Shown in pieces: positions 46,827 to 55,935 of a DNA stretch of 64,000 bases. Each line of letters starts with the position of its first letter. Positions within the stretch are counted from its first letter, which is position 1. The notes beneath the pieces were generated by a model. That model worked only from the letters and a program-made list of their open reading frames with translations, searched no databases and was not told the DNA's origin. The DNA comes from Pseudomonadota bacterium. GTDB taxonomy: Bacteria > Pseudomonadota > Gammaproteobacteria > Burkholderiales > Burkholderiaceae_C. The stretch covers positions 124,001 to 188,000 of the forward strand of contig CAUJHV010000006.1 in assembly GCA_963205115.1 (NCBI GenBank), written 5' to 3'. Position numbers and translations under genes: made by a program.

Positions 46827-46898
46827 GCCCTCTTGATGCTCGAACCTGCCGCGGGCAGGGGCTCGGCTGACCGAACCCGCGCCCGCGGCGCACGCCTG

Positions 46899-49841
46899 TC
46901 AGCGGAAGGCGTAGTTCGCCGACAAGGTGAAGTAGCGCCCGGTGTTGCTGTGCAGTGCGGCGTTGTAGCCCTGCGTCACGATGGCGTTCGTGTTGGACGC
47001 CGGGTAGTAAGGGGCCTTCTTGTCGAAGACGTTCGCCACGTTCAGGCCGATGCTCAGGTTCTTGATGCCGGTGTAGGTGTAGCCGACGTCGAAGGTGGTC
47101 CAGGCCCCGGTCGCACAAGCCGCATAGCGGTTGATGTACAGGTCACGCCCATTCGTGGCGGTCGGCGCCGAACCCAGCACGGTGCGGCCCGTCACGGCGT
47201 CGGTGTTCGGACCGCCCCAATGGCAGGTGGTGCCCGAATAGACCACCGGGGGCGTGGCCGAGCCGTCCGAACGGCGGATGAAGGACACGCCGCTGACGTG
47301 GTTGACCGCGCCGTTGAACTGGTGGGTGGCCGTCTCCAGCGCGGCCGTCAGGCGCATCTTCCAGCGGGGAATGTCGCCAGCCGATGTCGCCCAGTCCGAC
47401 AGGCCACCGTTGGTGCCGACCAGGTTGTTTTCTGGATAGCTGGGGTCTTCCTGTCGGCTGTAGCGCAGGATGTAGGCCCCGCGCAGGCCTGCCGACAGTT
47501 TGCCCAGATACGTGGGCATCGTGGCCTTGACCTCGATGTCCACCCCGGAGACCTCGGTGCTGCCCTGGTTGGTCCACGGGGTCTGCACGGCCAGCAGCGG
47601 CCCGGTCCCGGCGACGCCATTGAGCAGCAGTGCCGGGTTGGTGTCGCGCGTGACGGCCCCCGGACCGTAGCGTTCCGGGTGGTTGATGACGTCTTCGGCC
47701 GAGCCCAGCGCGACCTCGCCTTCCTTGCGGATCTTGTAGTAGTCCAGCAGGATGTCCAGACCCTTGGCAGGCGACAGGATCAGGCCGAAGGACATGCTCT
47801 TGGAGGTCTCCGGCTTCAGGTTGGGGTTGGCCCCGCCCACGCCTGAGACACTCTTGGCGCAATCCGAAGGCTGCGCGCCGGCCTTGGGCGTCACGCCGTC
47901 TTCTTCGCAACGCAGCGGATCGTGCAGGTTGTTCAGGAAGAACTGGGCACCGCCCGGGCTGACCTGCGACACCGCCGGTGCCCGGAAGCCTTCGGCGTAG
48001 GTGCCCCGCAGCGCGACCTTGTCGTTGACCGTCCACTTGGCGCCCACCTTGGGCACGAAGTTGGTCTTCAGGCCCGGGTACTTGTCGATGCGCCCGGCGA
48101 AGTCCATCTCGAAGTTCTTCAGGAACGGCGCGCGGAATTCGAAGAAGGCCGATTGCACGTCACGCGAACCGTTGATGGCCGTGGTGGCCAGGCCCAGGAT
48201 CTCGCCGGCCGCATTGGCCGGGTCCGGATCGATGCGGATGGACTCGCGCCGCAGTTCCAGGCCCGCGGCAAACCCGACAGCGCCGCCCGGCAAACTGCCG
48301 AATTCAGTGGAGACCTTGCCGTCCCACTGCGCGATCTCGGCACTGCCCTTGTTGGTGATGGGCAGCGAGAGGTTGGGATCGCTGGCGATCGAGGCCAGCG
48401 AGCGGCCGGAGTTCGCCCCCGGCGCGCCCAGCATCTGCCGCAGCACGGGCAGGCGCGCGTAGCCATAGCTGGTTTCTTCGCGATCGGTACGGTTCCACAG
48501 GATCGCGGACTCCCAGTCCCAACGCCCGGCGGTGCCTCGCAGGCCGCCCAGCAGGCGGTACTGCGTGTTGGTCAGCTCGGTGCCGGCGGGGAAATTCTCG
48601 AAGCGGATGCCCACGGCCGCGCGCCCTGGCGCGGCGTCGGCGTTGAACGGATTGTCCGGGTGGCCGACCTCCAGGATGGCCTGGAACGGCGTGGCAAGGC
48701 CACCGGTGATGAAGTTCGTCGTCGGGCTCAGGCCGCTGGTGGTGCGCGGCGGCGTCAGGTAGGTCCGGTCGGACTTGCTCATGGCCGCTTCGGCAAAACC
48801 CGTCAGCGCAGGGCTGAACTTGAAGGTGCCGCGCGACAGGAAACTCGCATCGGTGCCCTTGTTCTGCGACTCGCTGAACTGGTCGAGATCGAAGTTGCAG
48901 AAGGTCCGGTTGAGCAGGGGCGCCGTGGTGATGCCGTACACGGCACTGCCGGTGATCAGCTGCGAGGGGTCGCAGCCCGTCGTCACGTTGATCACCCGCG
49001 CGCTGGCGCCGGTCTGCGGGAAGGACCGGCTGCCGGGCGCCGTTTCCTTGGTGAAGAAGGGCAGGGCCGACAGGCTGCTGTTGAACGGATTCAGGCGCAG
49101 GTTGATGGCGCGGTAGTCGTCCGCCTGGATGTCGTTGGAGCCGTCGCGGATGAGCGTGCGGCCGCGCGAGGTGAGGTCCGCACTGAACAAGACGTTGTAG
49201 CGGTCCGAATCCAGGTTGCCGAAGCCGGCGCTCATGTTGACGGAACGCTTGGAAAACTCGCCGTCGTCGTTGGCGCCGACCGTGGCACCGACCTGCAGGC
49301 CGCGGTAATCCGTGCGGGTGATGAAGTTGATGACCCCGCCGATGGCATCGGAGCCATACACGGCCGACGCGCCATCCTTGAAGACTTCCACGCGCTCGAT
49401 GGCCGACAGCGGGATCGAGTTCAGGTCATACAGCGTCGAGGTGCCGTTGTTGGGGTTGGCGTAGGCGGACGGTGTCATGCGCCGGCCGTTGAGCAGGATC
49501 AGCGTCGAGGTCGCGCTCAGCGAACGCAGCGATGCCGTGGCCACGCCGCGCGAGAAGCCGTTCTGCGTGGACAGGTCGTTGAACCCGTCCGTGCCCATGG
49601 CGGGAACGAGCTTCATCAACTCCAGCACCGTCTTCGCGCCGCTGACCTTGATGTCCTGCGCGGTGATGGTCTCGATCGGCGACGAGCCTTCCTTGGCCAC
49701 GCGCTTGATGTTCGAGCCCGTGATCTCGACGCGCTGGATGCCCGGGGGATCGGCAGCGAATGCAGGGGACAGGGCCGTCACGCACGCGATGGCCACCGTG
49801 CTGAGGGCGAGCTCTCGGCGGGAATTTCTTTTTTCGGACAT
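46899..49841 (-). CDS. TonB-dependent receptor (about 980 aa)
   Basis: The product from ATG 49841 has 980 residues with a signal peptide (ELALSTVAIACVTALSPAFA) and the N-terminal segment IQRVEITGSNIKRVAKEGSS that resembles a TonB-box region. The plug domain shows VLELMKLVPAMGTDGF, LLNGRRMTP and IERVEVFKDGASAVYGSDAI. The beta barrel fills the rest, with loop segments such as WATSAGDIPRWKMRLTAALE and the final strand RYFTLSANYAFR. It belongs to the large outer-membrane receptor group that imports scarce substrates with TonB/ExbBD energy. Substrate unknown; an adjacent peptide ABC transporter makes a peptide a fair guess. ATG 49853 is an alternative start. Divergent from the second receptor. Confidence 0.93.
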   Translation of the reverse strand: MSEKRNSRRELALSTVAIACVTALSPAFAADPPGIQRVEITGSNIKRVAKEGSSPIETITAQDIKVSGAKTVLELMKLVPAMGTDGFNDLSTQNGFSRGVATASLRSLSATSTLILLNGRRMTPSAYANPNNGTSTLYDLNSIPLSAIERVEVFKDGASAVYGSDAIGGVINFITRTDYRGLQVGATVGANDDGEFSKRSVNMSAGFGNLDSDRYNVLFSADLTSRGRTLIRDGSNDIQADDYRAINLRLNPFNSSLSALPFFTKETAPGSRSFPQTGASARVINVTTGCDPSQLITGSAVYGITTAPLLNRTFCNFDLDQFSESQNKGTDASFLSRGTFKFSPALTGFAEAAMSKSDRTYLTPPRTTSGLSPTTNFITGGLATPFQAILEVGHPDNPFNADAAPGRAAVGIRFENFPAGTELTNTQYRLLGGLRGTAGRWDWESAILWNRTDREETSYGYARLPVLRQMLGAPGANSGRSLASIASDPNLSLPITNKGSAEIAQWDGKVSTEFGSLPGGAVGFAAGLELRRESIRIDPDPANAAGEILGLATTAINGSRDVQSAFFEFRAPFLKNFEMDFAGRIDKYPGLKTNFVPKVGAKWTVNDKVALRGTYAEGFRAPAVSQVSPGGAQFFLNNLHDPLRCEEDGVTPKAGAQPSDCAKSVSGVGGANPNLKPETSKSMSFGLILSPAKGLDILLDYYKIRKEGEVALGSAEDVINHPERYGPGAVTRDTNPALLLNGVAGTGPLLAVQTPWTNQGSTEVSGVDIEVKATMPTYLGKLSAGLRGAYILRYSRQEDPSYPENNLVGTNGGLSDWATSAGDIPRWKMRLTAALETATHQFNGAVNHVSGVSFIRRSDGSATPPVVYSGTTCHWGGPNTDAVTGRTVLGSAPTATNGRDLYINRYAACATGAWTTFDVGYTYTGIKNLSIGLNVANVFDKKAPYYPASNTNAIVTQGYNAALHSNTGRYFTLSANYAFR

Positions 49842-50356
49842 TGACTTTTCCATTTGTTGTGGGCTGCGGCGCGCCGGCACGAACTTGGCGCGCACGACGC
49901 CGCCAATTGGTGCGTCGCGCAGCTGCTTTTGCGGGGGGAACCCGGGCAGTCTCGAAGACCCGTAGGGACCCCGTCAGTAGGGGCTTGTCCGAAGGGGTTG
50001 GAAATATGCGACTGCCATGGCGCGGTTTCCCCGATCTGGGCGCTTGAATCACGTGCGGTGGGTGGCGCAGCGGGCGCGAACGGGCGGTTGTGCATTGGTG
50101 CAGCGGCTCCTCGATCTGCGCGCGCAGGGTTTCTACGGAGGGTGCACCAAGAGTCAGCGCGTGCCCTCTAACCCGTCCGTCGCGTCGCCGGACGCGACGG
50201 CGCATTTACGCAACGGTCTGGTTTCACCGTAGGGCGCGCCGCCCACACGGTCCCCCAAAATGTTTCCACCTTGTGAACCTTGGCTGCGCACGCGTCCATG
50301 AGACTCGTTTGTAACTGCCAGGGTTCAGGGACCCAACCTTTGAAGGAGTACGTCTC
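49842..50356. promoter_or_regulatory. 515-bp control region between two TonB receptors
   Basis: No gene was found. The region must carry two divergent promoters. Visible structures are small stems near 49968-49992 (CCCGTAGGG and CCCCGTCAGTAGGGG) and a perfect ten-pair hairpin at 50177-50200. TGAAGGAGT ends 8 bases before the plus-strand receptor start. Confidence 0.5.
50177..50200. promoter_or_regulatory. Perfect 10-bp stem-loop upstream of the second TonB receptor
   Basis: CCGTCGCGTC - GCCG - GACGCGACGG is exact over ten pairs, 157 bases before the receptor start. No T-run follows, so an operator or leader structure is likelier than a terminator. Confidence 0.5.
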
Positions 50357-53089
50357 ATGTTCAGGAAGAGTTCAATTTCACGCGCGGTCTTCGTGCTGCT
50401 ATCAGGCGCGTCAGCCCTGGGTGCGGCGCCGGCCTGGTCGCAGAATGCGCCGCAGCGTATCGAAGTCACCGGATCTGCCATCAAGCGCATCGATGCCGAG
50501 ACTGCCGTGCCTGTCACGATCATCAAATCGGACGAACTGAAGCAGCAGGGCATCACGTCCATCGAGCAGGTCATGTCGGTCATCGCGGCCGTCCAGATTC
50601 AGCAGAACATGGCTTCGTCAATCGGCTCGGGTACCGGCAGTGCCACCCATGCCGACATGCGCGCTTTGGGCTCCAGCAAGACGCTGGTGCTGCTCAATGG
50701 CCAGCGTATCGCCAATGACGCCGTCAGCGGTGAGGCACCCGACCTGAACATGATTCCGTTCTCGGCCATCGACCGGGTCGAAGTGCTGCGCGACGGTGCG
50801 TCGTCCCTGTACGGCACGGACGCGATCGGCGGCGTGATCAACTTCATCACCCGGCGCGACTACAAGGGCGCCGAGATCGAGCTGGGTTACGACTCGCCCC
50901 AGCACAAGGGTGGCGAAACCAAGAGCGCCAACATCATCTTCGGCCGCGGCGACCTGGGCAAGGACGGCTGGAACCTCTTCGGCTCCTTGAGCTTCAAGGA
51001 GCGCGATGTCATCAAGGGCAGCCAGCGGCCCTTCAGCACGCGCATCGTCGGGGGCCTGTCCAACAGCACCTACCCGGCCAACTATCAAGTGGCCGCCGGT
51101 GGCCGCTACTACAACCCCGCGGCGCCTGACTGCGCGGTGCCCAACCTGATTCCGGGCTCCAATGCACCGACCGGATGCCGCATCGTCACGCCGCCGTTCG
51201 TGACCATCAACCCGGCCAGCGAGACGATCTCCGGCCTGCTGAAGGGCTCCCTGGCGGTGAACAGCAACTGGACGCTCGGCGCCGAAGGTTTCTACTCGAA
51301 GAACACCGTGTCGGGCGTGCAGTTCGCACCCGTGCCCTACGGTGGCTACTACATCAATCCGGGCACGCGTTACTTCCCGGCCGACGCCACGACACGGCCG
51401 GGCTACAGCGCCACCTTCGATCCGTATCAGGCTGCGGGTACGCCGTTCGTCGAGCCGTCGGACCAATTCCCCAATCCGACCAATGTCCAAGCCGGTGGCG
51501 TCCTCGTCTCCTGGCGCGACATGATCAACGGCCCGCGCGAGCAGAAGGACGTGACCGAACAATATCGCGCCATGTTGACCGCCGAAGGCACCGCAGGCGG
51601 CTGGGACATCAGCGGGGGTCTGGCCTTCAACCGCACCCAGAATGACGGCTATCTGACCGGCGGCTATGCCAACGGCAACGTTATCGGCGAAGGGATCCTG
51701 ACGGGTCTGATCAATCCCTTCGGCGACCCGACCGCGGCGGAAAGAGACCTCATCAGCAGTGCCGCCCTCAAGGGCCTGTTGAATACCGCTGTCGGCAAGG
51801 TCACCAGCCTGAACGTCCGGGCGAGCCGGGAACTCGGCGACTGGTTCGGTGCATCGCGCCGCGTGGCGCTGGCCGTGGGTGCCGAAGCCCGCCGCGAGGA
51901 CTTCCTGAGCTTCAACCACAAGGAGTTCGCGCAGAAGGTGTCCTCCAGCACCGGTGCCGACCCCGATGCCCGCTCAGAAGGCAGGCGCAACATCACGGCC
52001 TTGTATGCCGAGCTGAACATGCCGGTGCTCAAGACGCTGGATGTCACGGTCTCTGGCCGTTACGACAAGTACAGCGACTTCGGCAATACCTTCAACCCGA
52101 AGCTGAGCTTCCGCTTCCAGCCGAACCGGGCGGTGCTGCTGCGCGGCTCTGCATCCACTGGTTTCCGGGCCCCAACGCTGTATGAGCTGAACCAGCTTCC
52201 GTCGTTCACCAATACCAACGAGCTGGACCACCCGATCAACTGCCCCGGTGGCGTGCCGCTCGACCCGGCCTTGGCCGGCGGAAACTGCGGGGTCCAATTC
52301 CAGGCATACCGTGGTGGCAACACGGATCTGAAGCCGGAAAAGTCCAATAGCTTCACATTGGGCTTGGTGTTGGAGCCTTTGCCGAACACGAGCTTCACCA
52401 TTGACTACTGGTCGGTCAAGGTGAAGGACGTCATCGGCATCGTTGCCGAGGAGGACCTGGTCAACCCCGCCACCTACGCGAACTTCGCCCAGTACTTCAC
52501 CTATGTGCAGCCGGGCAATGTGTTGCCCTTGTCGACCCGGGCGTGCCAGAACGGACCGACCTCGCCTTCGTGTGGCTATATCGACGAGCGCACCCAGAAC
52601 CTGGGCGGTACGAAGACGAATGGCCTGGACTTTGGCGCGCGGTACCGCATGGACAACTCGCTGGGCCGCTGGACCTTTGACTACGCGAGTACCTTTGTCA
52701 TCGACTACCAGTACCAGAACTACAAGGGTGGCCCGTGGAACAAGAACGTCGGCATCTTCTCCGGTACCGGCCCGATCTTCCGCTGGCAGCACAATGCGGG
52801 CGTGAATTGGTCGAAGGGCAGCTGGAGTGCGGGCCTGGCCCTGCATCACAAGTCGGGCTATCTGGACCTCGACCCGTCGAACAAGGTGTCGTCCTACGCC
52901 ACTGCGGATGCCTGGGTCACCTACTCGCCGACGAAGGCCTTGACGCTGCTGCTCGGTGTGCGCAACCTGACCGACGCAGAGCCGCCCTTCTCGAATCAGG
53001 ACACGCTGTTCCAGAGCGGCGGTTGGGATTCGCGCTTCTCTGACCCCGTGGGCCGCACGTACTACGTGCGTGGCTCGTACAAGTTCTGA
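50357..53089 (+). CDS. TonB-dependent receptor (910 aa)
   Basis: The 910-residue protein starts MFRKSSISRAVFVLLSGASA with a signal peptide ending near AWS. After IEVTGSAIKRIDAETAVPVT comes the plug (LVLLNGQRIANDAVSG, IDRVEVLRDGASSLYGTDAI, GGVINFITRRDYKG). The barrel ends VGRTYYVRGSYKF with the C-terminal aromatic typical of outer-membrane proteins. GRYDKYSDFGNTFNPKLSF and the RGSASTGFRAPTLYEL segment are usual barrel motifs. It shares the plug pattern with the divergent receptor but differs in loops, so the two probably take related but different ligands. A strong ribosome binding site (GAAGGAGT) and a terminator flank it. Confidence 0.95.
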   Translation: MFRKSSISRAVFVLLSGASALGAAPAWSQNAPQRIEVTGSAIKRIDAETAVPVTIIKSDELKQQGITSIEQVMSVIAAVQIQQNMASSIGSGTGSATHADMRALGSSKTLVLLNGQRIANDAVSGEAPDLNMIPFSAIDRVEVLRDGASSLYGTDAIGGVINFITRRDYKGAEIELGYDSPQHKGGETKSANIIFGRGDLGKDGWNLFGSLSFKERDVIKGSQRPFSTRIVGGLSNSTYPANYQVAAGGRYYNPAAPDCAVPNLIPGSNAPTGCRIVTPPFVTINPASETISGLLKGSLAVNSNWTLGAEGFYSKNTVSGVQFAPVPYGGYYINPGTRYFPADATTRPGYSATFDPYQAAGTPFVEPSDQFPNPTNVQAGGVLVSWRDMINGPREQKDVTEQYRAMLTAEGTAGGWDISGGLAFNRTQNDGYLTGGYANGNVIGEGILTGLINPFGDPTAAERDLISSAALKGLLNTAVGKVTSLNVRASRELGDWFGASRRVALAVGAEARREDFLSFNHKEFAQKVSSSTGADPDARSEGRRNITALYAELNMPVLKTLDVTVSGRYDKYSDFGNTFNPKLSFRFQPNRAVLLRGSASTGFRAPTLYELNQLPSFTNTNELDHPINCPGGVPLDPALAGGNCGVQFQAYRGGNTDLKPEKSNSFTLGLVLEPLPNTSFTIDYWSVKVKDVIGIVAEEDLVNPATYANFAQYFTYVQPGNVLPLSTRACQNGPTSPSCGYIDERTQNLGGTKTNGLDFGARYRMDNSLGRWTFDYASTFVIDYQYQNYKGGPWNKNVGIFSGTGPIFRWQHNAGVNWSKGSWSAGLALHHKSGYLDLDPSNKVSSYATADAWVTYSPTKALTLLLGVRNLTDAEPPFSNQDTLFQSGGWDSRFSDPVGRTYYVRGSYKF

Positions 53090-53115
53090 CGCGTTCGAAC
53101 TTGTTCTGAATCCCA

Positions 53116-53139
53116 GGCTTGCGGAACGATCCGCAAGCC
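53116..53139. repeat. Perfect 10-bp inverted repeat after the second TonB receptor
   Basis: GGCTTGCGGA - ACGA - TCCGCAAGCC, 27 bases after the receptor stop and just before the terminator. Possibly an RNA 3'-end stabiliser or a second, T-less terminator. Confidence 0.6.
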
Positions 53140-53152
53140 CGGGCTGACCGAT

Positions 53153-53187
53153 ACGGGTGACGTGCCTTGCGGCCGTCACCCGTTTTT
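53153..53187 (+). terminator. Intrinsic terminator of the second TonB receptor
   Basis: ACGGGTGACG pairs perfectly with CGTCACCCGT (11-base loop) and is followed by TTTTT. It may also limit transcription from the convergent SDR gene. Confidence 0.9.
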
Positions 53188-53240
53188 CATGGGGCCTGCG
53201 AGTGCCCGGTTGCACGCCACGGGTGTGACGTGCGTGGACA

Positions 53241-53999
53241 TTACTTCGGCGCCAACCGAATGGCCCCGTCCAACCGGATCACTTCCCCGTTGAGCATGTC
53301 GTTCTCGAAGATGTGCTTGGCCAGCTTGGCGTAGTCCTGCGGGGTGCCCAGGCGGCTGGGGAAGGGCACGCTGGCGGCCAGCGCGTCCTGCACCTCCTGG
53401 GGCATGCCGAAGAGCATGGGCGTGCCGAAGATGCCCGGGGCGATGGTCATGTTGCGGATGCCGTTGCGTGCCAGGTCGCGTGCGATGGGCAGCGTCATGC
53501 CGACCACGCCGCCCTTGCTGGCGGAATAGGCGGCTTGGCCGATCTGGCCGTCGTAGGCGGCGACGCTGGCGGTGCTGATCATCACGCCGCGCTCGCCGGT
53601 GGCTTCGGGCGCGTTGCGGCACATGGCTTCGGCGGCCAGCCGGATCATGTTGAAGCTGCCGATGAGGTTGACCGTTATGGTCTTGCTGAAGGCGGCCAGC
53701 GGGTGGGCGCCGTCGCGGCCGACGGTCTTGACCGCCGGTGCGATGCCCGCGCAGTTGACCAGGCCCATCAGCTTGCCGGCGGCGGTGGCGGCGGCCACGA
53801 CGGCCTGGCCGTCGGCTTCCTGGCTCACGTCGCACTTGACGAAGATGCCGCCGATTTCGCGCGCCAGCGCTTCGCCCTTTTCGACCTGCAGATCGGCGAT
53901 GACGACCTTGCCGCCGTTGGCGGCCAGCATGCGTGCCGTGCCTTCGCCCAGGCCCGATGCGCCGCCGGTGACGATGAAGACCTTGCCTGCGATATCCAT
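53241..53999 (-). CDS. Short-chain dehydrogenase/reductase (3-hydroxyacyl-CoA dehydrogenase-like)
   Basis: From ATG 53999 the protein has 252 residues. It has the SDR nucleotide motif [28 protein letters not shown] with the NAG-type turn, the catalytic Ser in [13 protein letters not shown] and Tyr/Lys in [19 protein letters not shown]. The overall pattern, including [17 protein letters not shown] and [16 protein letters not shown] [17 protein letters not shown], is closest to type II 3-hydroxyacyl-CoA dehydrogenases (HSD17B10-like), which act in fatty-acid or branched-chain acyl-CoA breakdown. GAGGAG precedes the start by 5 bases. A palindromic operator lies 20 bases upstream. Substrate assignment is by family only. 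Confidence 0.88.
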   Translation of the reverse strand: MDIAGKVFIVTGGASGLGEGTARMLAANGGKVVIADLQVEKGEALAREIGGIFVKCDVSQEADGQAVVAAATAAGKLMGLVNCAGIAPAVKTVGRDGAHPLAAFSKTITVNLIGSFNMIRLAAEAMCRNAPEATGERGVMISTASVAAYDGQIGQAAYSASKGGVVGMTLPIARDLARNGIRNMTIAPGIFGTPMLFGMPQEVQDALAASVPFPSRLGTPQDYAKLAKHIFENDMLNGEVIRLDGAIRLAPK

Positions 54000-54018
54000 G
54001 TGTGCTCCTCGCGTGGTG

Positions 54019-54034
54019 TTGACGTTCACGTCAA
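54019..54034. promoter_or_regulatory. Palindromic operator TTGACGT-TC-ACGTCAA upstream of the SDR gene
   Basis: A perfect 7-bp inverted repeat with a two-base centre, 20 bases before the SDR start codon. It resembles palindromes bound by regulators of acyl-CoA or branched-chain amino acid breakdown (MerR-type LiuR or TetR-type proteins), which agrees with the enzyme family downstream. No regulator gene is adjacent. Confidence 0.6.
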
Positions 54035-54040
54035 TTGTGC

Positions 54041-54088
54041 CAACGAAAGCGCCGACGAAAGGCCTGACGAAGGACCAACGAAAAGGCC
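54041..54088. repeat. Four degenerate 12-bp tandem units between adk and the SDR gene
   Basis: Successive units CAACGAAAGCGC, CGACGAAAGGCC, TGACGAAGGACC and AACGAAAAGGCC share an ACGAA core. The last unit runs into the adk terminator. Confidence 0.5.
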
Positions 54089-54102
54089 GCCCGAAGGCGG
54101 CC
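54081..54102 (-). terminator. Intrinsic terminator of the adk block
   Basis: On the minus strand GGCCGCC - TTCG - GGCGGCC is a perfect seven-pair stem with a stable tetraloop, followed by TTTT. It begins 21 bases after the adk stop codon. Confidence 0.85.
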
Positions 54103-54123
54103 TGCGGGATCGCGCGTGGCTGC

Positions 54124-54921
<798 letters not shown>

Positions 54922-54948
54922 TTATCACTGCCCCCCTTCGCGCAGCTT

Positions 54949-55713
54949 TCAGTACGCCGTGCCGGCGGCGAGCAGGGCGCGCACGCGTTCGAGATCGGCT
55001 GGCGTATCCACACCGGCGCCGGGCTCCGTATCGGTGACGTGCACGGCGATGCGCTCGCCGTGCCACAGCACGCGCAACTGCTCCAGCGCCTCGGTGCGCT
55101 CCAGCGGTGCCGGCGCCAGCTGCGGAAAGCGACGCAGGAAGCCCGCGCGGTAGGCATAGATGCCCACATGACGCAGCGGGGCGGGGTCCAGCGGCGGCTG
55201 GCCTGGCTGGGGCGCATCGCGCCAGAAGGGCAGCGGCGAGCGGCTGAACAGCAGCGCGCGCCCGGCAGCATCGAGCACCACCTTGACGATATTCGGGTTG
55301 AGGTAATCCTCGCGGGTGTGCAGCGCGTGCGCAGCGGTGGACACGACGCAATCCGGCCGCTCGTCCAGCAGCGCGGCGCAGCGCGCCACCAGCGCCGGGT
55401 CGATCAGCGGCTCGTCGCCCTGCACGTTGACCACGCGCGCATCGCCGTCCAGGCCCAGCCGCTCGCAGGCCTCGGCCAGGCGATCGCTGCCGCTGGGGTG
55501 GTCGCTGCGCGTGAGCACGGCGGCCACGCCGTGGGCCTGGCAGGCCTGCACGATGGTGGCGTCGTCCGCCGCCACGGTGACGCTGGCGGCGCCCGAACGT
55601 GCGGCCTGCTGCGCCACGCGCACGACCATCGGCAAGCCGGCAATATCGGCCAGCGGCTTGTTCGGCAGCCGCGTCGACGCCAACCGCGCCGGGATCAGCA
55701 CATGGAAGCTCAC
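54949..55713 (-). CDS. kdsB: 3-deoxy-manno-octulosonate cytidylyltransferase KdsB
   Basis: KdsB activates Kdo as CMP-Kdo for lipopolysaccharide core synthesis. From GTG 55713 the protein is 254 residues: [20 protein letters not shown] at the start, the [14 protein letters not shown] region, the conserved [13 protein letters not shown] and [15 protein letters not shown], and [15 protein letters not shown] at the end. The GTG overlaps the stop of the Trm112-like gene by four bases; no ATG fits, so GTG is the likely start. Adjacent lpxK also serves lipid A/Kdo assembly. Confidence 0.96.
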   Translation of the reverse strand: MSFHVLIPARLASTRLPNKPLADIAGLPMVVRVAQQAARSGAASVTVAADDATIVQACQAHGVAAVLTRSDHPSGSDRLAEACERLGLDGDARVVNVQGDEPLIDPALVARCAALLDERPDCVVSTAAHALHTREDYLNPNIVKVVLDAAGRALLFSRSPLPFWRDAPQPGQPPLDPAPLRHVGIYAYRAGFLRRFPQLAPAPLERTEALEQLRVLWHGERIAVHVTDTEPGAGVDTPADLERVRALLAAGTAY

Positions 55714-55922
55714 GGCAGCGTGGCGGCGGTGGTCGTCTGGTCGTCGTCGGGCAGCGGTACGGCTTCGCTCTCCAGCATCACGGGGATGCCGTCGCGGATC
55801 GGGAAGATCAACCGGTCCGCACGGCAGCTCAGGCCGGTGGGGCGTTGTTCGGCGTCCCGCTGCATCTGCAGCGGGCTCTTGCACATCGGGCAGACCAGCA
55901 GGTCGATCAAACGGTGGTCCAT
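55710..55922 (-). CDS. Trm112/YcaR-like small zinc-ribbon-type protein
   Basis: The 70-residue protein is [20 protein letters not shown] followed by [20 protein letters not shown] and LLESEA-like ending. This is the Trm112/UPF0434 (YcaR) family, invariably found between lpxK and kdsB in many Proteobacteria. One CPMC pair and a later single Cys are kept, so metal binding is possible but incomplete. Function in bacteria unclear. It lies 13 bases after lpxK and overlaps kdsB by 4. Confidence 0.95.
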   Translation of the reverse strand: MDHRLIDLLVCPMCKSPLQMQRDAEQRPTGLSCRADRLIFPIRDGIPVMLESEAVPLPDDDQTTTAATLP

Positions 55923-55935
55923 GGGCGGGTGGGGG

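Noticed and set aside
46741..46898. Mobile element or attachment site between transporter and TonB receptor
   Set aside because: Only a GC-rich hairpin is present; no integrase, terminal repeats or target duplications seen.
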